Positions 16,717-24,508 of a stretch of DNA of 37,615 nt are shown one piece after another (position 1 is the first letter of the stretch; the number at the start of each line of letters is the position of its first letter). The translations under genes were made by a program, and so were the position numbers. The notes below the pieces were generated by a model. The model did not search any database and was not told the origin of the DNA. It was given only the letters and a program-made list of their open reading frames with translations. This DNA comes from a bacterium (lineage in GTDB: Bacteria; Bacillota_I; Bacilli_A; RF39; UBA660), in the NCBI GenBank assembly GCA_030524925.1, contig JAUNFS010000008.1:1-37615 (forward strand), given 5' to 3'.

Positions 16717-17916
16717 TTATCTAGAATACCACCAGGTTCCTTTGTTAGGTAGTTTAGCTACTTCTTTAGAGTCTATTAGGTGAGCTAAGAAACTACTATA
16801 TGATACATAAGAGTTTTTATCACCGTACCAGCCAGTTGCCACTGAGAAGTGTAAATGAGCGCCGGTTGAGCAAGTTTCCCATGCCCAGGTTCCTTTGCCA
16901 CCACCAACGGTTCCTACTACGGTATTTGAGTCTACTTTATCACCAATACTAACATTTATATTTAGTAAGTGCATATATAAACTTGTATATTTTTTACCAC
17001 CTATTGTATGCCATACGTATACTTGGTTACCACCACAGCTAGCTTTACGAATGATTTTACCTACTGTACCGTTTGCTGTTGCATATACATTGGTTCCTTC
17101 TTTATTTCCACCAATATCGGTACCACTATGGAATTTAGTACCTTTACCGGTTAATGGATTAATTCTATAGCCATAATAACTGGTTATTGTACCTTTAACT
17201 AAAGGCTTTCTAAACATTGTATCACCTTTTACGGAAATACATTCGTAGATATTTTGATTTTCGCCACATCCTAACTCTTTGTAGTAATTTAATAATTCTT
17301 GTGTAGAGTCTATTTCATCTTGAATGTCCATTACGATGTCAGAATATGCTGCGAGTTTATCTCCTAGTTTATCTATGTTGATTTCGTATTCTGAAACTTT
17401 TTTATTTAGTTCTACTTCTTTGTTTGCTAAGTCTACTTGTAATTGTTCATTTTGAATTATTTTTTCATTCCAACCATCAATTAGTTCTTTATTATAATCA
17501 ATTACTTGTTTGATTACAGTGTAACGATAAACAAAGTCGGCGTAGCTTTCAGCTTTAAAAATATAATCCATGTAAGCATTATCTGCACCGTTAATTTGGT
17601 AAGAGTTCATTAAACTTTTAATATTTTCAGTGCCATCTTCTATTTCTTTGTCTAACTTTTTTATTTCTAGTCTTGCAGTTTCTATTTGATTTCTGCCTTC
17701 AGTTATTTCATTTTTTGTATTGTTTAGTTTATTTGTCGTAGTATTTATTTCGCTTTGAGTTTGAGCTTTTTTATTTCCTTGAGCTTGTTTTTTAGCTTTT
17801 AGGGCTTCTATTTCTTTTCTTAGTTCAGCGATGGTGTTAGCACTTGATGCATTTACTTTGGGCATAAATACTAAGAGCATAATTATAATTAATAATATTT
17901 TATTTATCTTTCTCAT
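16717..17916 (-). CDS. FtsEX-associated M23 (LytM) murein hydrolase
   Basis: A signal peptide (about residues 1-23) is followed by a long coiled coil (about 28-215, rich in Lys/Glu/Gln) and a LytM peptidase domain at 235-385. The zinc and catalytic residues are present: His263 and Asp267 in HSGTDIG, and His354/His356 in GAHLHFS. This is the architecture of EnvC, PcsB and CwlO-type hydrolases and activators that FtsEX drives through the coiled coil. Its ATG overlaps the ftsX TGA by ATGA, so the three genes ftsE-ftsX-peptidase form one unit. It probably cleaves peptidoglycan cross-links during division or elongation. Confidence 0.9.
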   Translation of the reverse strand: MRKINKILLIIIMLLVFMPKVNASSANTIAELRKEIEALKAKKQAQGNKKAQTQSEINTTTNKLNNTKNEITEGRNQIETARLEIKKLDKEIEDGTENIKSLMNSYQINGADNAYMDYIFKAESYADFVYRYTVIKQVIDYNKELIDGWNEKIIQNEQLQVDLANKEVELNKKVSEYEINIDKLGDKLAAYSDIVMDIQDEIDSTQELLNYYKELGCGENQNIYECISVKGDTMFRKPLVKGTITSYYGYRINPLTGKGTKFHSGTDIGGNKEGTNVYATANGTVGKIIRKASCGGNQVYVWHTIGGKKYTSLYMHLLNINVSIGDKVDSNTVVGTVGGGKGTWAWETCSTGAHLHFSVATGWYGDKNSYVSYSSFLAHLIDSKEVAKLPNKGTWWYSR

Positions 17917-18821
17917 ACGGTTAAATACTTTCTAACAGCTTTGACACTACCAAACATACCAACTACGGCACCAATTATTAAAATGATTAGGGATGCTTTA
18001 TAAACAATGGCATCAGGATTTACTAGTTTTATTACGCTAAGGAGGTTTGATGTTCCTAGTGATGATAAAGCATCATAAGCATAGTTGTAACCAAAGATTG
18101 TTATAAGGATAGGAATTATAGATCCTAGTACCCCAATAAATAATCCTTCAAACAGAAATGGTAGTTTAATGACTGTATTACTAGTTCCTACTAGTCTCAT
18201 GATATCTATTTCATTTCTTCTTGAGAAGATGGTTATTTTGATGGTGTTGTTTATTAAGAACGCGGTTACGAGAATTAGGCCTACTACAAGGATAATCGTG
18301 CCGGTTTTAATAGCGTCAAATATTTTAATAAGTTCACCAATTGTGCTTTCGCTGTATTTGACTAAATCTATTTTGTCTAGATTTTTGATTGTAGTAACGG
18401 TTTCGTTAATGTCCCTTACATCTTTTACTTTAATTATATATGAATCTTGAAATGGATTATCATTTTCTTTCCAACTATCCATCATTTTAGAAAAAGAAGG
18501 ATATTCACTCATCATGTCATTTTTAATTGTTTCTTTAGATGTAAATGTTACTTTTTCTACGTTATCTATTTTCTTCAATTTTTCTTCAGTCGTTTTTAAT
18601 TCTTCTTCTGTAATGTCTTTTTGCATGAATACAACAATTGTTAGTTCTTTTTCAATGTCTTTAGTAATGTTGTTAACGTTATATGATACTAATAGTCCAA
18701 GTGAGACCAAGATTAGAGTAATTACTGTACAAGTTATTGAGGCCATACTTAAACTAAAATTACGAGCAATGCTTTTAGCTGCTCCGGATATACTTCTGCC
18801 AATTATTCTAAATATTTTCAC
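17913..18821 (-). CDS. ftsX: Cell division protein FtsX
   Basis: FtsX is the membrane subunit of the FtsEX complex, which signals through the membrane to a murein hydrolase. The topology fits: a short cytoplasmic N-terminus (RIIGRSISGAAKSIARN), TM1 at about 25-50, an extracellular domain (about 55-165) and three more TM segments in the C-terminal half (TIILVVGLILVTAFLINN, FIGVLGSIIPILITIFGY, ASLIILIIGAVVGMFGSV). The motif RRNEIDIMRLVGTSN after TM2 is typical. The length of 302 aa is normal. It overlaps ftsE by 14 bp and the peptidase gene by 4 bp. Confidence 0.95.
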   Translation of the reverse strand: MKIFRIIGRSISGAAKSIARNFSLSMASITCTVITLILVSLGLLVSYNVNNITKDIEKELTIVVFMQKDITEEELKTTEEKLKKIDNVEKVTFTSKETIKNDMMSEYPSFSKMMDSWKENDNPFQDSYIIKVKDVRDINETVTTIKNLDKIDLVKYSESTIGELIKIFDAIKTGTIILVVGLILVTAFLINNTIKITIFSRRNEIDIMRLVGTSNTVIKLPFLFEGLFIGVLGSIIPILITIFGYNYAYDALSSLGTSNLLSVIKLVNPDAIVYKASLIILIIGAVVGMFGSVKAVRKYLTV

Positions 18822-19509
18822 TTACTTTGTAACTTCCTTTCAAATAGTCTCCTTCTATAAGGCCATTTTGAACTACTACTACTCTTTTTTTCATTCTATT
18901 TACGATGTCTTTATCATGAGTTGCCATCACGACGGTAGTTCCTAAATCTTTATTGATTTTTTCAATGAATCCCATTATCTCTTTTGATGTTTCAGGATCT
19001 AGATTTCCAGTTGGTTCATCGCATAGCAATAGTTTTGGTTTATTTACAATAGCACGAGCGATGCAAACTCTTTGTTGTTCACCACCTGATAGCTGGTGAG
19101 GGAAACTTCTTGTTTTATCTTTTAAGCCTACATGCTTTAGGGCATTCATTACTAGTGGTCTTATTTCACTTGAACTCATTCCATAACTTTCTAGAGGGTA
19201 TGCAACATTTTCATAAGCTGTCAGTTTAGGAAGGAGTTTATAGTCTTGGAACACAATACCAATTTTTCTTCTTAATTTATAAGTTTTATTATTTTTAAGT
19301 CTTGATACGTTTACTCCACCAACGTATACAGAACCTTTAGTAACTTTTTCTTCTCTATATAATGTTTTAATTAAAGTAGATTTACCACTTGCAGTAGAAC
19401 CGATAATGAATACAAAGTCCCCTTTTTTAATTTGTAGGTTTACTCCTGCAAGACCAGTTACTCCATTTTTATATACTTTATAGACATCTTTTAATTCAAT
19501 AAATTCCAT
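18808..19509 (-). CDS. ftsE: Cell division ATP-binding protein FtsE
   Basis: This ABC-type ATPase subunit of FtsEX has all the nucleotide-binding motifs: Walker A GSTASGKST (37-45), the Q-loop in GIVFQDYKLLPK, the signature LSGGEQQR, Walker B LLLCDEPTGNLD and the H-loop in MATHDKDI. The length of 233 aa is normal. AGGAG before the ATG and an extended -10 promoter upstream mark it as the first gene of the ftsE-ftsX-peptidase operon. Confidence 0.95.
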   Translation of the reverse strand: MEFIELKDVYKVYKNGVTGLAGVNLQIKKGDFVFIIGSTASGKSTLIKTLYREEKVTKGSVYVGGVNVSRLKNNKTYKLRRKIGIVFQDYKLLPKLTAYENVAYPLESYGMSSSEIRPLVMNALKHVGLKDKTRSFPHQLSGGEQQRVCIARAIVNKPKLLLCDEPTGNLDPETSKEIMGFIEKINKDLGTTVVMATHDKDIVNRMKKRVVVVQNGLIEGDYLKGSYKVSENI

Positions 19510-19531
19510 ACTCTACTCCTTATATACAATA

Positions 19532-19540
19532 ATTATAACA
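19532..19540 (-). promoter_or_regulatory. Extended -10 promoter of ftsE-ftsX-peptidase
   Basis: TGTTATAAT on the minus strand (TG-n-TATAAT), 23 bp before the start codon. There is no good -35, which fits an extended -10 type. It lies right after the rmuC terminator. Confidence 0.6.
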
Positions 19541-19541
19541 T

Positions 19542-19578
19542 AAAAATCCAATTATTTTTTGAGGAAATAATTGGATTT
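19542..19578 (-). terminator. Rho-independent terminator of rmuC
   Basis: AAATCCAATTATTT pairs perfectly with AAATAATTGGATTT (14 bp) around a short loop. The stem ends in TTTTT on the minus strand. Confidence 0.85.
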
Positions 19579-19584
19579 GACATT

Positions 19585-20649
19585 TTATTGATCTTTGTTT
19601 TCTAATTCTAGGTTTACGTTGCTAATGGAAGCAAAGCGTTTGGTTATTTTTTCAGTTGTTGTATGGATATCTTCTACATCTTTTGAAACGGTGTTAATGC
19701 TTCTTGATAGCTTATCCCATCTTTCACGGTAACGGTTAAATTCAATACCTAGTTTTGTTAGTTCTTCATGAATTACTTTAGCGTATTTGTCTCTTTCAAT
19801 ATTCTTTAGAATCATGCTAATTATTGTTAGAGTGCTCATTAGGGTTGTTGGACTACAAATCCATACTTTTGCTTTATATGAGTATTCAATTAAGTCTGGG
19901 TGATAAGCATTGATTTCAGCAAAGATTGCTTCTGCTGGTAAGAACATGATTGCTTCGTTTGCGGTTGTGCCTGGGATGATATATTTATTTTTAATAGCAT
20001 CTATATGTTTTTTAACATCTATTTTAAAGGCTTTTGTTGCTAGCTCTCTTTCAGCTTTTTCTTTTTTATTATCAGTCATTATTTGATAGTGTTCTAAAGG
20101 AAATTTTGAGTCAATTGCGATAGTACCTAGTGGCTCTGGAGCAAATAGCATAGCATCGGCAATATAGCCGTTTGGTAGTGTATACTGAGTTTGATATATT
20201 TTATCATTTACACCAAAAACACTATTTAGGATGTAATTAAGATTAGTCTCACCAAAGATACCTCTAGTCTTTTTATCTGTTAAGACTGACTGAAGTGAAA
20301 TAATATCATTTGATAGACCGTCTATTTTCTTTTGGGCTTCATCTATTTTACTGATTCTTTCTAAGATAGATGTAAATGTTTTATTAGTTTTTTCAAAGCC
20401 GACATCTAGTCTTTCATTAACCTTGTTACTAATTGATTCTAGTCTATTGATGATAACGTCATTTAGACCTTTAAAATCAGTTTCAATATTTTTACTGAAA
20501 GAATATTTAAACTCGCCTATTTCTTTGGTTAATTCAGTTTCAAATTTACCTAAACGATAAGTAATTTCTTCATTATTATTTTTTTTAGTTAATAAGATAA
20601 TTAGTAATATAATAACTATTACTAGTAAAGCGATTATAACGTACTCCAT
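19585..20649 (-). CDS. rmuC: DNA recombination protein RmuC family
   Basis: The N-terminus is a membrane anchor (about residues 2-20), then a coiled-coil region (to about 125), then the RmuC core: TRGIFGETNLNYILNSVFG, YTLPNGYIADAMLF, IAIDSKFPLEHY and AIMFLPAEAIFAEINAYHPDL. In E. coli RmuC limits inversions at short inverted repeats, and the core has a nuclease-like fold. The length of 354 aa is toward the short end of the family. AGAGGT before the ATG supports the start. It follows the VTT gene by 10 bp and probably shares its transcript. Confidence 0.9.
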   Translation of the reverse strand: MEYVIIALLVIVIILLIILLTKKNNNEEITYRLGKFETELTKEIGEFKYSFSKNIETDFKGLNDVIINRLESISNKVNERLDVGFEKTNKTFTSILERISKIDEAQKKIDGLSNDIISLQSVLTDKKTRGIFGETNLNYILNSVFGVNDKIYQTQYTLPNGYIADAMLFAPEPLGTIAIDSKFPLEHYQIMTDNKKEKAERELATKAFKIDVKKHIDAIKNKYIIPGTTANEAIMFLPAEAIFAEINAYHPDLIEYSYKAKVWICSPTTLMSTLTIISMILKNIERDKYAKVIHEELTKLGIEFNRYRERWDKLSRSINTVSKDVEDIHTTTEKITKRFASISNVNLELENKDQ

Positions 20650-20659
20650 AAAATGACCT

Positions 20660-21274
20660 CTATTCTATTTTAAATTTTCTATTAATTATTTTGCTTATGA
20701 CAAAAGATATGACTAAATAAATTGCTATTTTGATTAAGATTTTAGGATTTTGGATGCTTTCAATTAGACCTGTACCAATGAAGCCCCAAAAGTAAACTAA
20801 GAAGATTTTGCCTATAATTATAGATATTAAATATTTTTTAGCGTCCATGTTTGATAAGCCTGCGGCGATGTTTACCATAAATGCGGGAGTAAATGGAATT
20901 GCTATTAAAAGAGTTAATTGTTCTAGTTTTAGTTTATTGGTAACTCTCATAAGCCTTCTTAGTTGTTTATGCTCTTTTTTGTCGAGCATGTTATCAAAGT
21001 GCTTTTTTAGTTTTGTTCTACATAATTTGTATGAGAAATAACAGCCGATACAAGTGAGTACCCAGCTTATTAAAAAACCAGTTACAGTGCCCATGTAGTA
21101 AAAGTTAATTGTTATAAATACTGCTAGTGGAAGAATTGGTAACATGCTTTCAACTAAGATTAAAAGGCAAGCTAAAATTGGAGCAAACGCTCCCATGTTA
21201 TTCATAATGTTATTAATAATATTGTCAATATCACTTAATATTTCCATAAACATCATTTGTATTATATCATACAA
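20660..21274 (-). CDS. VTT-domain (TVP38/TMEM64, DedA-related) membrane protein
   Basis: A polytopic membrane protein of about 200 aa with the VTT/SNARE-associated pattern: ESMLPILPLAVFITINFYY, then GCYFSYKLCR, and a conserved IPFTPAFMVNIAAGLSNM segment followed by IIIGKIFLVYFWGFIG. Relatives are implicated in lipid scrambling and membrane stress; the role here is not shown. The start is uncertain. None of the ATG codons at 21274, 21256, 21253 or 21247 has a clear ribosome binding site, and an extended -10 (TGATATAAT, about 21261-21269) overlaps the first, so a later one may be used. Confidence 0.82.
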   Translation of the reverse strand: MYDIIQMMFMEILSDIDNIINNIMNNMGAFAPILACLLILVESMLPILPLAVFITINFYYMGTVTGFLISWVLTCIGCYFSYKLCRTKLKKHFDNMLDKKEHKQLRRLMRVTNKLKLEQLTLLIAIPFTPAFMVNIAAGLSNMDAKKYLISIIIGKIFLVYFWGFIGTGLIESIQNPKILIKIAIYLVISFVISKIINRKFKIE

Positions 21275-21321
21275 ATATTTTTTCAGTTATATACGAACAA
21301 TCATTTGACACATTTTTTATA

Positions 21322-22176
21322 TTAATATTTTAATAAAACTACACCGAATATAATTATTAGACAAACAATCAGTTTTAAAATTAGTTCCTTGCGGTCTTTA
21401 TTTAATATAAATTCATATATAGTATTTAAAACTGATGTAAGTGTTAGAAGCGGTGCAACAATGCTTACAACACCAAACTCATAAGCTTTAACTGATGAGA
21501 TGAGCATTACACTCCAGCAAAAAGCTGCTAATAAGAATTTCTTTTTATCGTATAGATTAAATTCGTCTTTTAACATTTTAAATGTTGTTTTAGTGGTTAG
21601 CGTTAAAATTATTGCTGGGATGCCAGTAGTAATCATCGTGTATATTGCAATATTAAATTTACTTGAAAGACTTGTATTAATTAACATTGCTACGGCAAAT
21701 AAAAAGTTAGAGATTATTAAATAAATAAAATATTTGTTGTATTCAAATTTACCATTTTTGTTTAATCCGAGAAGAAAATTAGCGATGATAATAAGGCCTG
21801 CTCCTAAAATTTTGTTTATAACAAGCTCTTCTTTTAGAAAAATGAAACTTAGTATTAACATGAAAACTGAAGATAACTGTTTTAGCATACTAAATGTTGA
21901 TGGTGCTAGGCCGTATCTTGATTCGGTATTTAGCCTATCGGTTACAGCGTAGATTAAACCTACGATGAAAAGAATGATATATGTACGTGCATCTGATGCT
22001 ATTTTTATTTTAAAAAACGGGATAAAGATAATAGCAAATGTGCATGTAAGTATTTCTAATAAAATAGTCAGCGAGGTTGCAGATTTCATATTTTTATTAG
22101 CAACTTTAAAACTTTGTGCAAAAATTACAGCAGTTATCAAATAAATTACCACCCAAAATCTCCAATTATTAAACAT
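21322..22176 (-). CDS. EamA/DMT-family transporter
   Basis: Ten hydrophobic segments span the 284 residues, arranged as two five-segment halves, as in the drug/metabolite transporter superfamily. LAPSTFSMLKQLSSVFMLILSFIFLKEEL is the usual motif ending the first half, and GVVSIVAPLLTLTSVLNTIYE its counterpart in the second. The substrate cannot be told from sequence. AAGGTGA before the ATG marks the start. It is a single gene between the VTT gene and a non-coding interval. Confidence 0.85.
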   Translation of the reverse strand: MFNNWRFWVVIYLITAVIFAQSFKVANKNMKSATSLTILLEILTCTFAIIFIPFFKIKIASDARTYIILFIVGLIYAVTDRLNTESRYGLAPSTFSMLKQLSSVFMLILSFIFLKEELVINKILGAGLIIIANFLLGLNKNGKFEYNKYFIYLIISNFLFAVAMLINTSLSSKFNIAIYTMITTGIPAIILTLTTKTTFKMLKDEFNLYDKKKFLLAAFCWSVMLISSVKAYEFGVVSIVAPLLTLTSVLNTIYEFILNKDRKELILKLIVCLIIIFGVVLLKY

Positions 22177-22254
22177 CTATATTCACCTTATTTAGTATAC
22201 ATTGAATTTTTTGAAAATGCTATTAATAATTTATATTCATAAGTAAACATAAGC

Positions 22255-22306
22255 AAAGTTTTGCAAGTGTATTTGCAAAACTTTTTATTTTTAGAAGTTT
22301 TGCAAA
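22255..22306. repeat. Three alternating copies of TTTTGCAA forming two exclusive hairpins
   Basis: This lies in the 173-bp gap between the ftsW-like gene and the EamA gene. AAAGTTTTGCAA (22255) pairs perfectly with TTGCAAAACTTT (22273). The same middle copy can instead pair with a third copy (AAGTTTTGCAAA, 22295-22306) over 12 bp. The first hairpin ends in TTTTT on the plus strand; on the minus strand, where the genes are, the T-run is poor. The remainder of the gap shows nothing else. Confidence 0.75.
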
Positions 22307-22349
22307 CGGGATTATGTTGTTATAACCTTTTTAATAATCTTTTTTACCT

Positions 22350-23429
22350 TTATTTTTCCCTACTAATATTAAGTATTATACCAATAGATATCATACTAAT
22401 AAGTAAGCTTGAGCCTCCATAACTAATAAATGGTAAGGTTACGCCTGTTACTGGTACTAGCCCAATTACAACTGAAATATTTAAAATTGTTTGAAAGATT
22501 ATCTCTATGATAAGACCAAATGATAAATATTTAGCAAATAAGTCCTTTTGATTTAAGCTTATTTTAATAGTGTTATAAAATAATGTAAGGAATAAAATAC
22601 TGATTATTAAAATTCCTAAAAAACCAAATTCTTCACTGATGATAGCAAATATAAAGTCAGTTTGAGGTTCAGGCAAATAGAAATGTTTTTGTACTGAGTT
22701 TCCTAAGCCTTTGCCAAATAGACCTGATGGACCAATAGCGTATAAACTTTGAATAATCTGAAAGCCACTACCTAAAGGGTCACTCCAAGGATTTAAGAAT
22801 GATAAAATACGGGCTAGTCTATATGGGGCAATGATGATAAGAGCGGCTATTCCCCCTAAGCCAAGAGTTCCCATTATACCAAAAAATGATAATTTGATAT
22901 TAGAAATAAAGAGCATAAACATAAGACTCATAACAATTACCATACCAGTTCCAAAGTCTGGTTCTAGCATAATTAGGCCAAAAAATAGAAAAATTATTAG
23001 AAGAATTGGCAAGGTTCCATTTTTAAAAAACTTGATAGTCTTTTCACTTTTTGATAAGTATTTCGCGGTGAAGATTATTAAAGATATTTTTGCAAGTTCA
23101 CTTGGCTGAATACCTAAAGAACCAATACCAAACCAACTCCTTGAACCATTTCTTACTTGACCTAGACCTGGGATTAAAACTAGGACTAATAGAATGAAAC
23201 TACCAAGTAATATAATATTTGAGTATTTGTAATATAATTTATAGTCTATTTTACGGATAAAGTAAATTAAGATTAAACCAATAAAAAAGAAAATTAACTG
23301 ATGCCGAACATAGTAGTATGGATCATTAAATTTATATTCACTCCAAATATGGCTTGATGAATATATCATAAGCAAACCAAATATGGATAATAAAAGTGCA
23401 GATAAAAAAATTAGTAGGCTTTTTTTCAT
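22350..23429 (-). CDS. FtsW/RodA/SpoVE-family peptidoglycan polymerase
   Basis: A SEDS glycosyltransferase with about ten membrane segments. Family marks are LGSFILLVLVLIPGLG, the RSWFGIGSLGIQPSELAKISLIIF segment, LEPDFGTGMVIVMS, FAIISEEFGFLG and the GVTLPFISYGGSSL end. It polymerises lipid II into glycan strands at the septum or spore cortex. Proximity to mraY and a PASTA-type class B PBP suggests FtsW or SpoVE rather than RodA. The length of 359 aa is normal. AGGTGAT before the ATG supports the start, 19 bp after mraY. Confidence 0.92.
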   Translation of the reverse strand: MKKSLLIFLSALLLSIFGLLMIYSSSHIWSEYKFNDPYYYVRHQLIFFFIGLILIYFIRKIDYKLYYKYSNIILLGSFILLVLVLIPGLGQVRNGSRSWFGIGSLGIQPSELAKISLIIFTAKYLSKSEKTIKFFKNGTLPILLIIFLFFGLIMLEPDFGTGMVIVMSLMFMLFISNIKLSFFGIMGTLGLGGIAALIIIAPYRLARILSFLNPWSDPLGSGFQIIQSLYAIGPSGLFGKGLGNSVQKHFYLPEPQTDFIFAIISEEFGFLGILIISILFLTLFYNTIKISLNQKDLFAKYLSFGLIIEIIFQTILNISVVIGLVPVTGVTLPFISYGGSSLLISMISIGIILNISREK

Positions 23430-23448
23430 TTAATCACCTACTAATATT

Positions 23449-24441
23449 TTATAACCAAACTCCGTAAATAATTCCTATCATTGCTAGAAATAAACCAACT
23501 ACCCAAAATAGTTTAACTATGTCGGTTTCTTCCCAGCCAAGTTCTTCAAAATGATGATGAAGCGGAGCTTTTAAGAACACTTTTTTATGAAATTTTCTAA
23601 TTGCAATTATTTGGATGGCACTTGATAAGGTTTCTATTACAAATACACCACCAATAAGTAATAGTGATAGTTCGTGTTTTGTTAAAATGGCGATAGTTGC
23701 AAGTGCACCACCAAGGGCTAGTGAACCAGTATCTCCCATAAATACTTTTGCGGGGTGTGTATTAAATACTAAGAAACCTAAAATAGCCCCGACTAGTACA
23801 AAAGCAAAAATTGCTATTTCTTGATATCCTAAAATCCACTTTGAGCCCCAAGCGATAACTCCGTAAGCAAGAATAGCAACTACGCTTAAGCCTCCTGCTA
23901 GTCCATCTAAGCCATCAGAGATATTAACTGCGTTAGTTGTTCCTACAAGTACTAATAAGATAAAGATTCCAAATACCCAGCCTAGTGACCAATCAATACC
24001 GAGCGATGATATTACTAAGTTAGAGTCGCCACCATTATTTCTATAAATAATGTAGAAAACTAAAGCAATAACTGTTTGAAATATTAATTTAGTTACAATG
24101 CTAAGGCCTTTATTATTATGAAATTTTACTTTTAAAAAGTCATCCACAAAACCTAAAGCTCCATAAGCTAGAAAAACAAACATTAAAATTATTAAGTTTG
24201 AATTAAATTCAATGCTACCCCTTAGTTTTAAAATAACCATAATTAGAATAGTGGGAATAATAAATATTAAGCCACCAATTGTTGGAGTTCCATCTTTCTT
24301 TAAGTGTCTTTCATTAATTAATTTACTTACACTTTGTCCTACTTTTAATTTTTTTAATATTGGTATTAAGATAACGGCAGCTATTAATGATAAAACAAAG
24401 CCAAGCATTAGTCCTAATACTGATTTAGCTAAAATAAGCAT
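23449..24441 (-). CDS. mraY: Phospho-N-acetylmuramoyl-pentapeptide-transferase
   Basis: MraY moves phospho-MurNAc-pentapeptide onto undecaprenyl phosphate to make lipid I at the inner membrane face. The diagnostic motifs are present: GTPTIGG, GFVDDFLKV (the DD pair), NISDGLDGLAGG, FMGDTGSLALGG and APLHHHFEE. Ten membrane segments fit the 330 residues. GAGGTGA before the ATG marks the start. It has its own promoter and precedes the ftsW-like gene. Confidence 0.97.
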   Translation of the reverse strand: MLILAKSVLGLMLGFVLSLIAAVILIPILKKLKVGQSVSKLINERHLKKDGTPTIGGLIFIIPTILIMVILKLRGSIEFNSNLIILMFVFLAYGALGFVDDFLKVKFHNNKGLSIVTKLIFQTVIALVFYIIYRNNGGDSNLVISSLGIDWSLGWVFGIFILLVLVGTTNAVNISDGLDGLAGGLSVVAILAYGVIAWGSKWILGYQEIAIFAFVLVGAILGFLVFNTHPAKVFMGDTGSLALGGALATIAILTKHELSLLLIGGVFVIETLSSAIQIIAIRKFHKKVFLKAPLHHHFEELGWEETDIVKLFWVVGLFLAMIGIIYGVWL

Positions 24442-24459
24442 AGTTTCACCTCGCTTTTA

Positions 24460-24488
24460 ATTATACTATTTTTAATTTAAAGAGTAAA
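24460..24488 (-). promoter_or_regulatory. Putative sigma-A promoter of mraY
   Basis: TTTACT (24488-24483), a 17-bp spacer and a perfect TATAAT (24465-24460). Confidence 0.55.
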
Positions 24489-24508
24489 CAAGATTTACAT
24501 AATTTATG

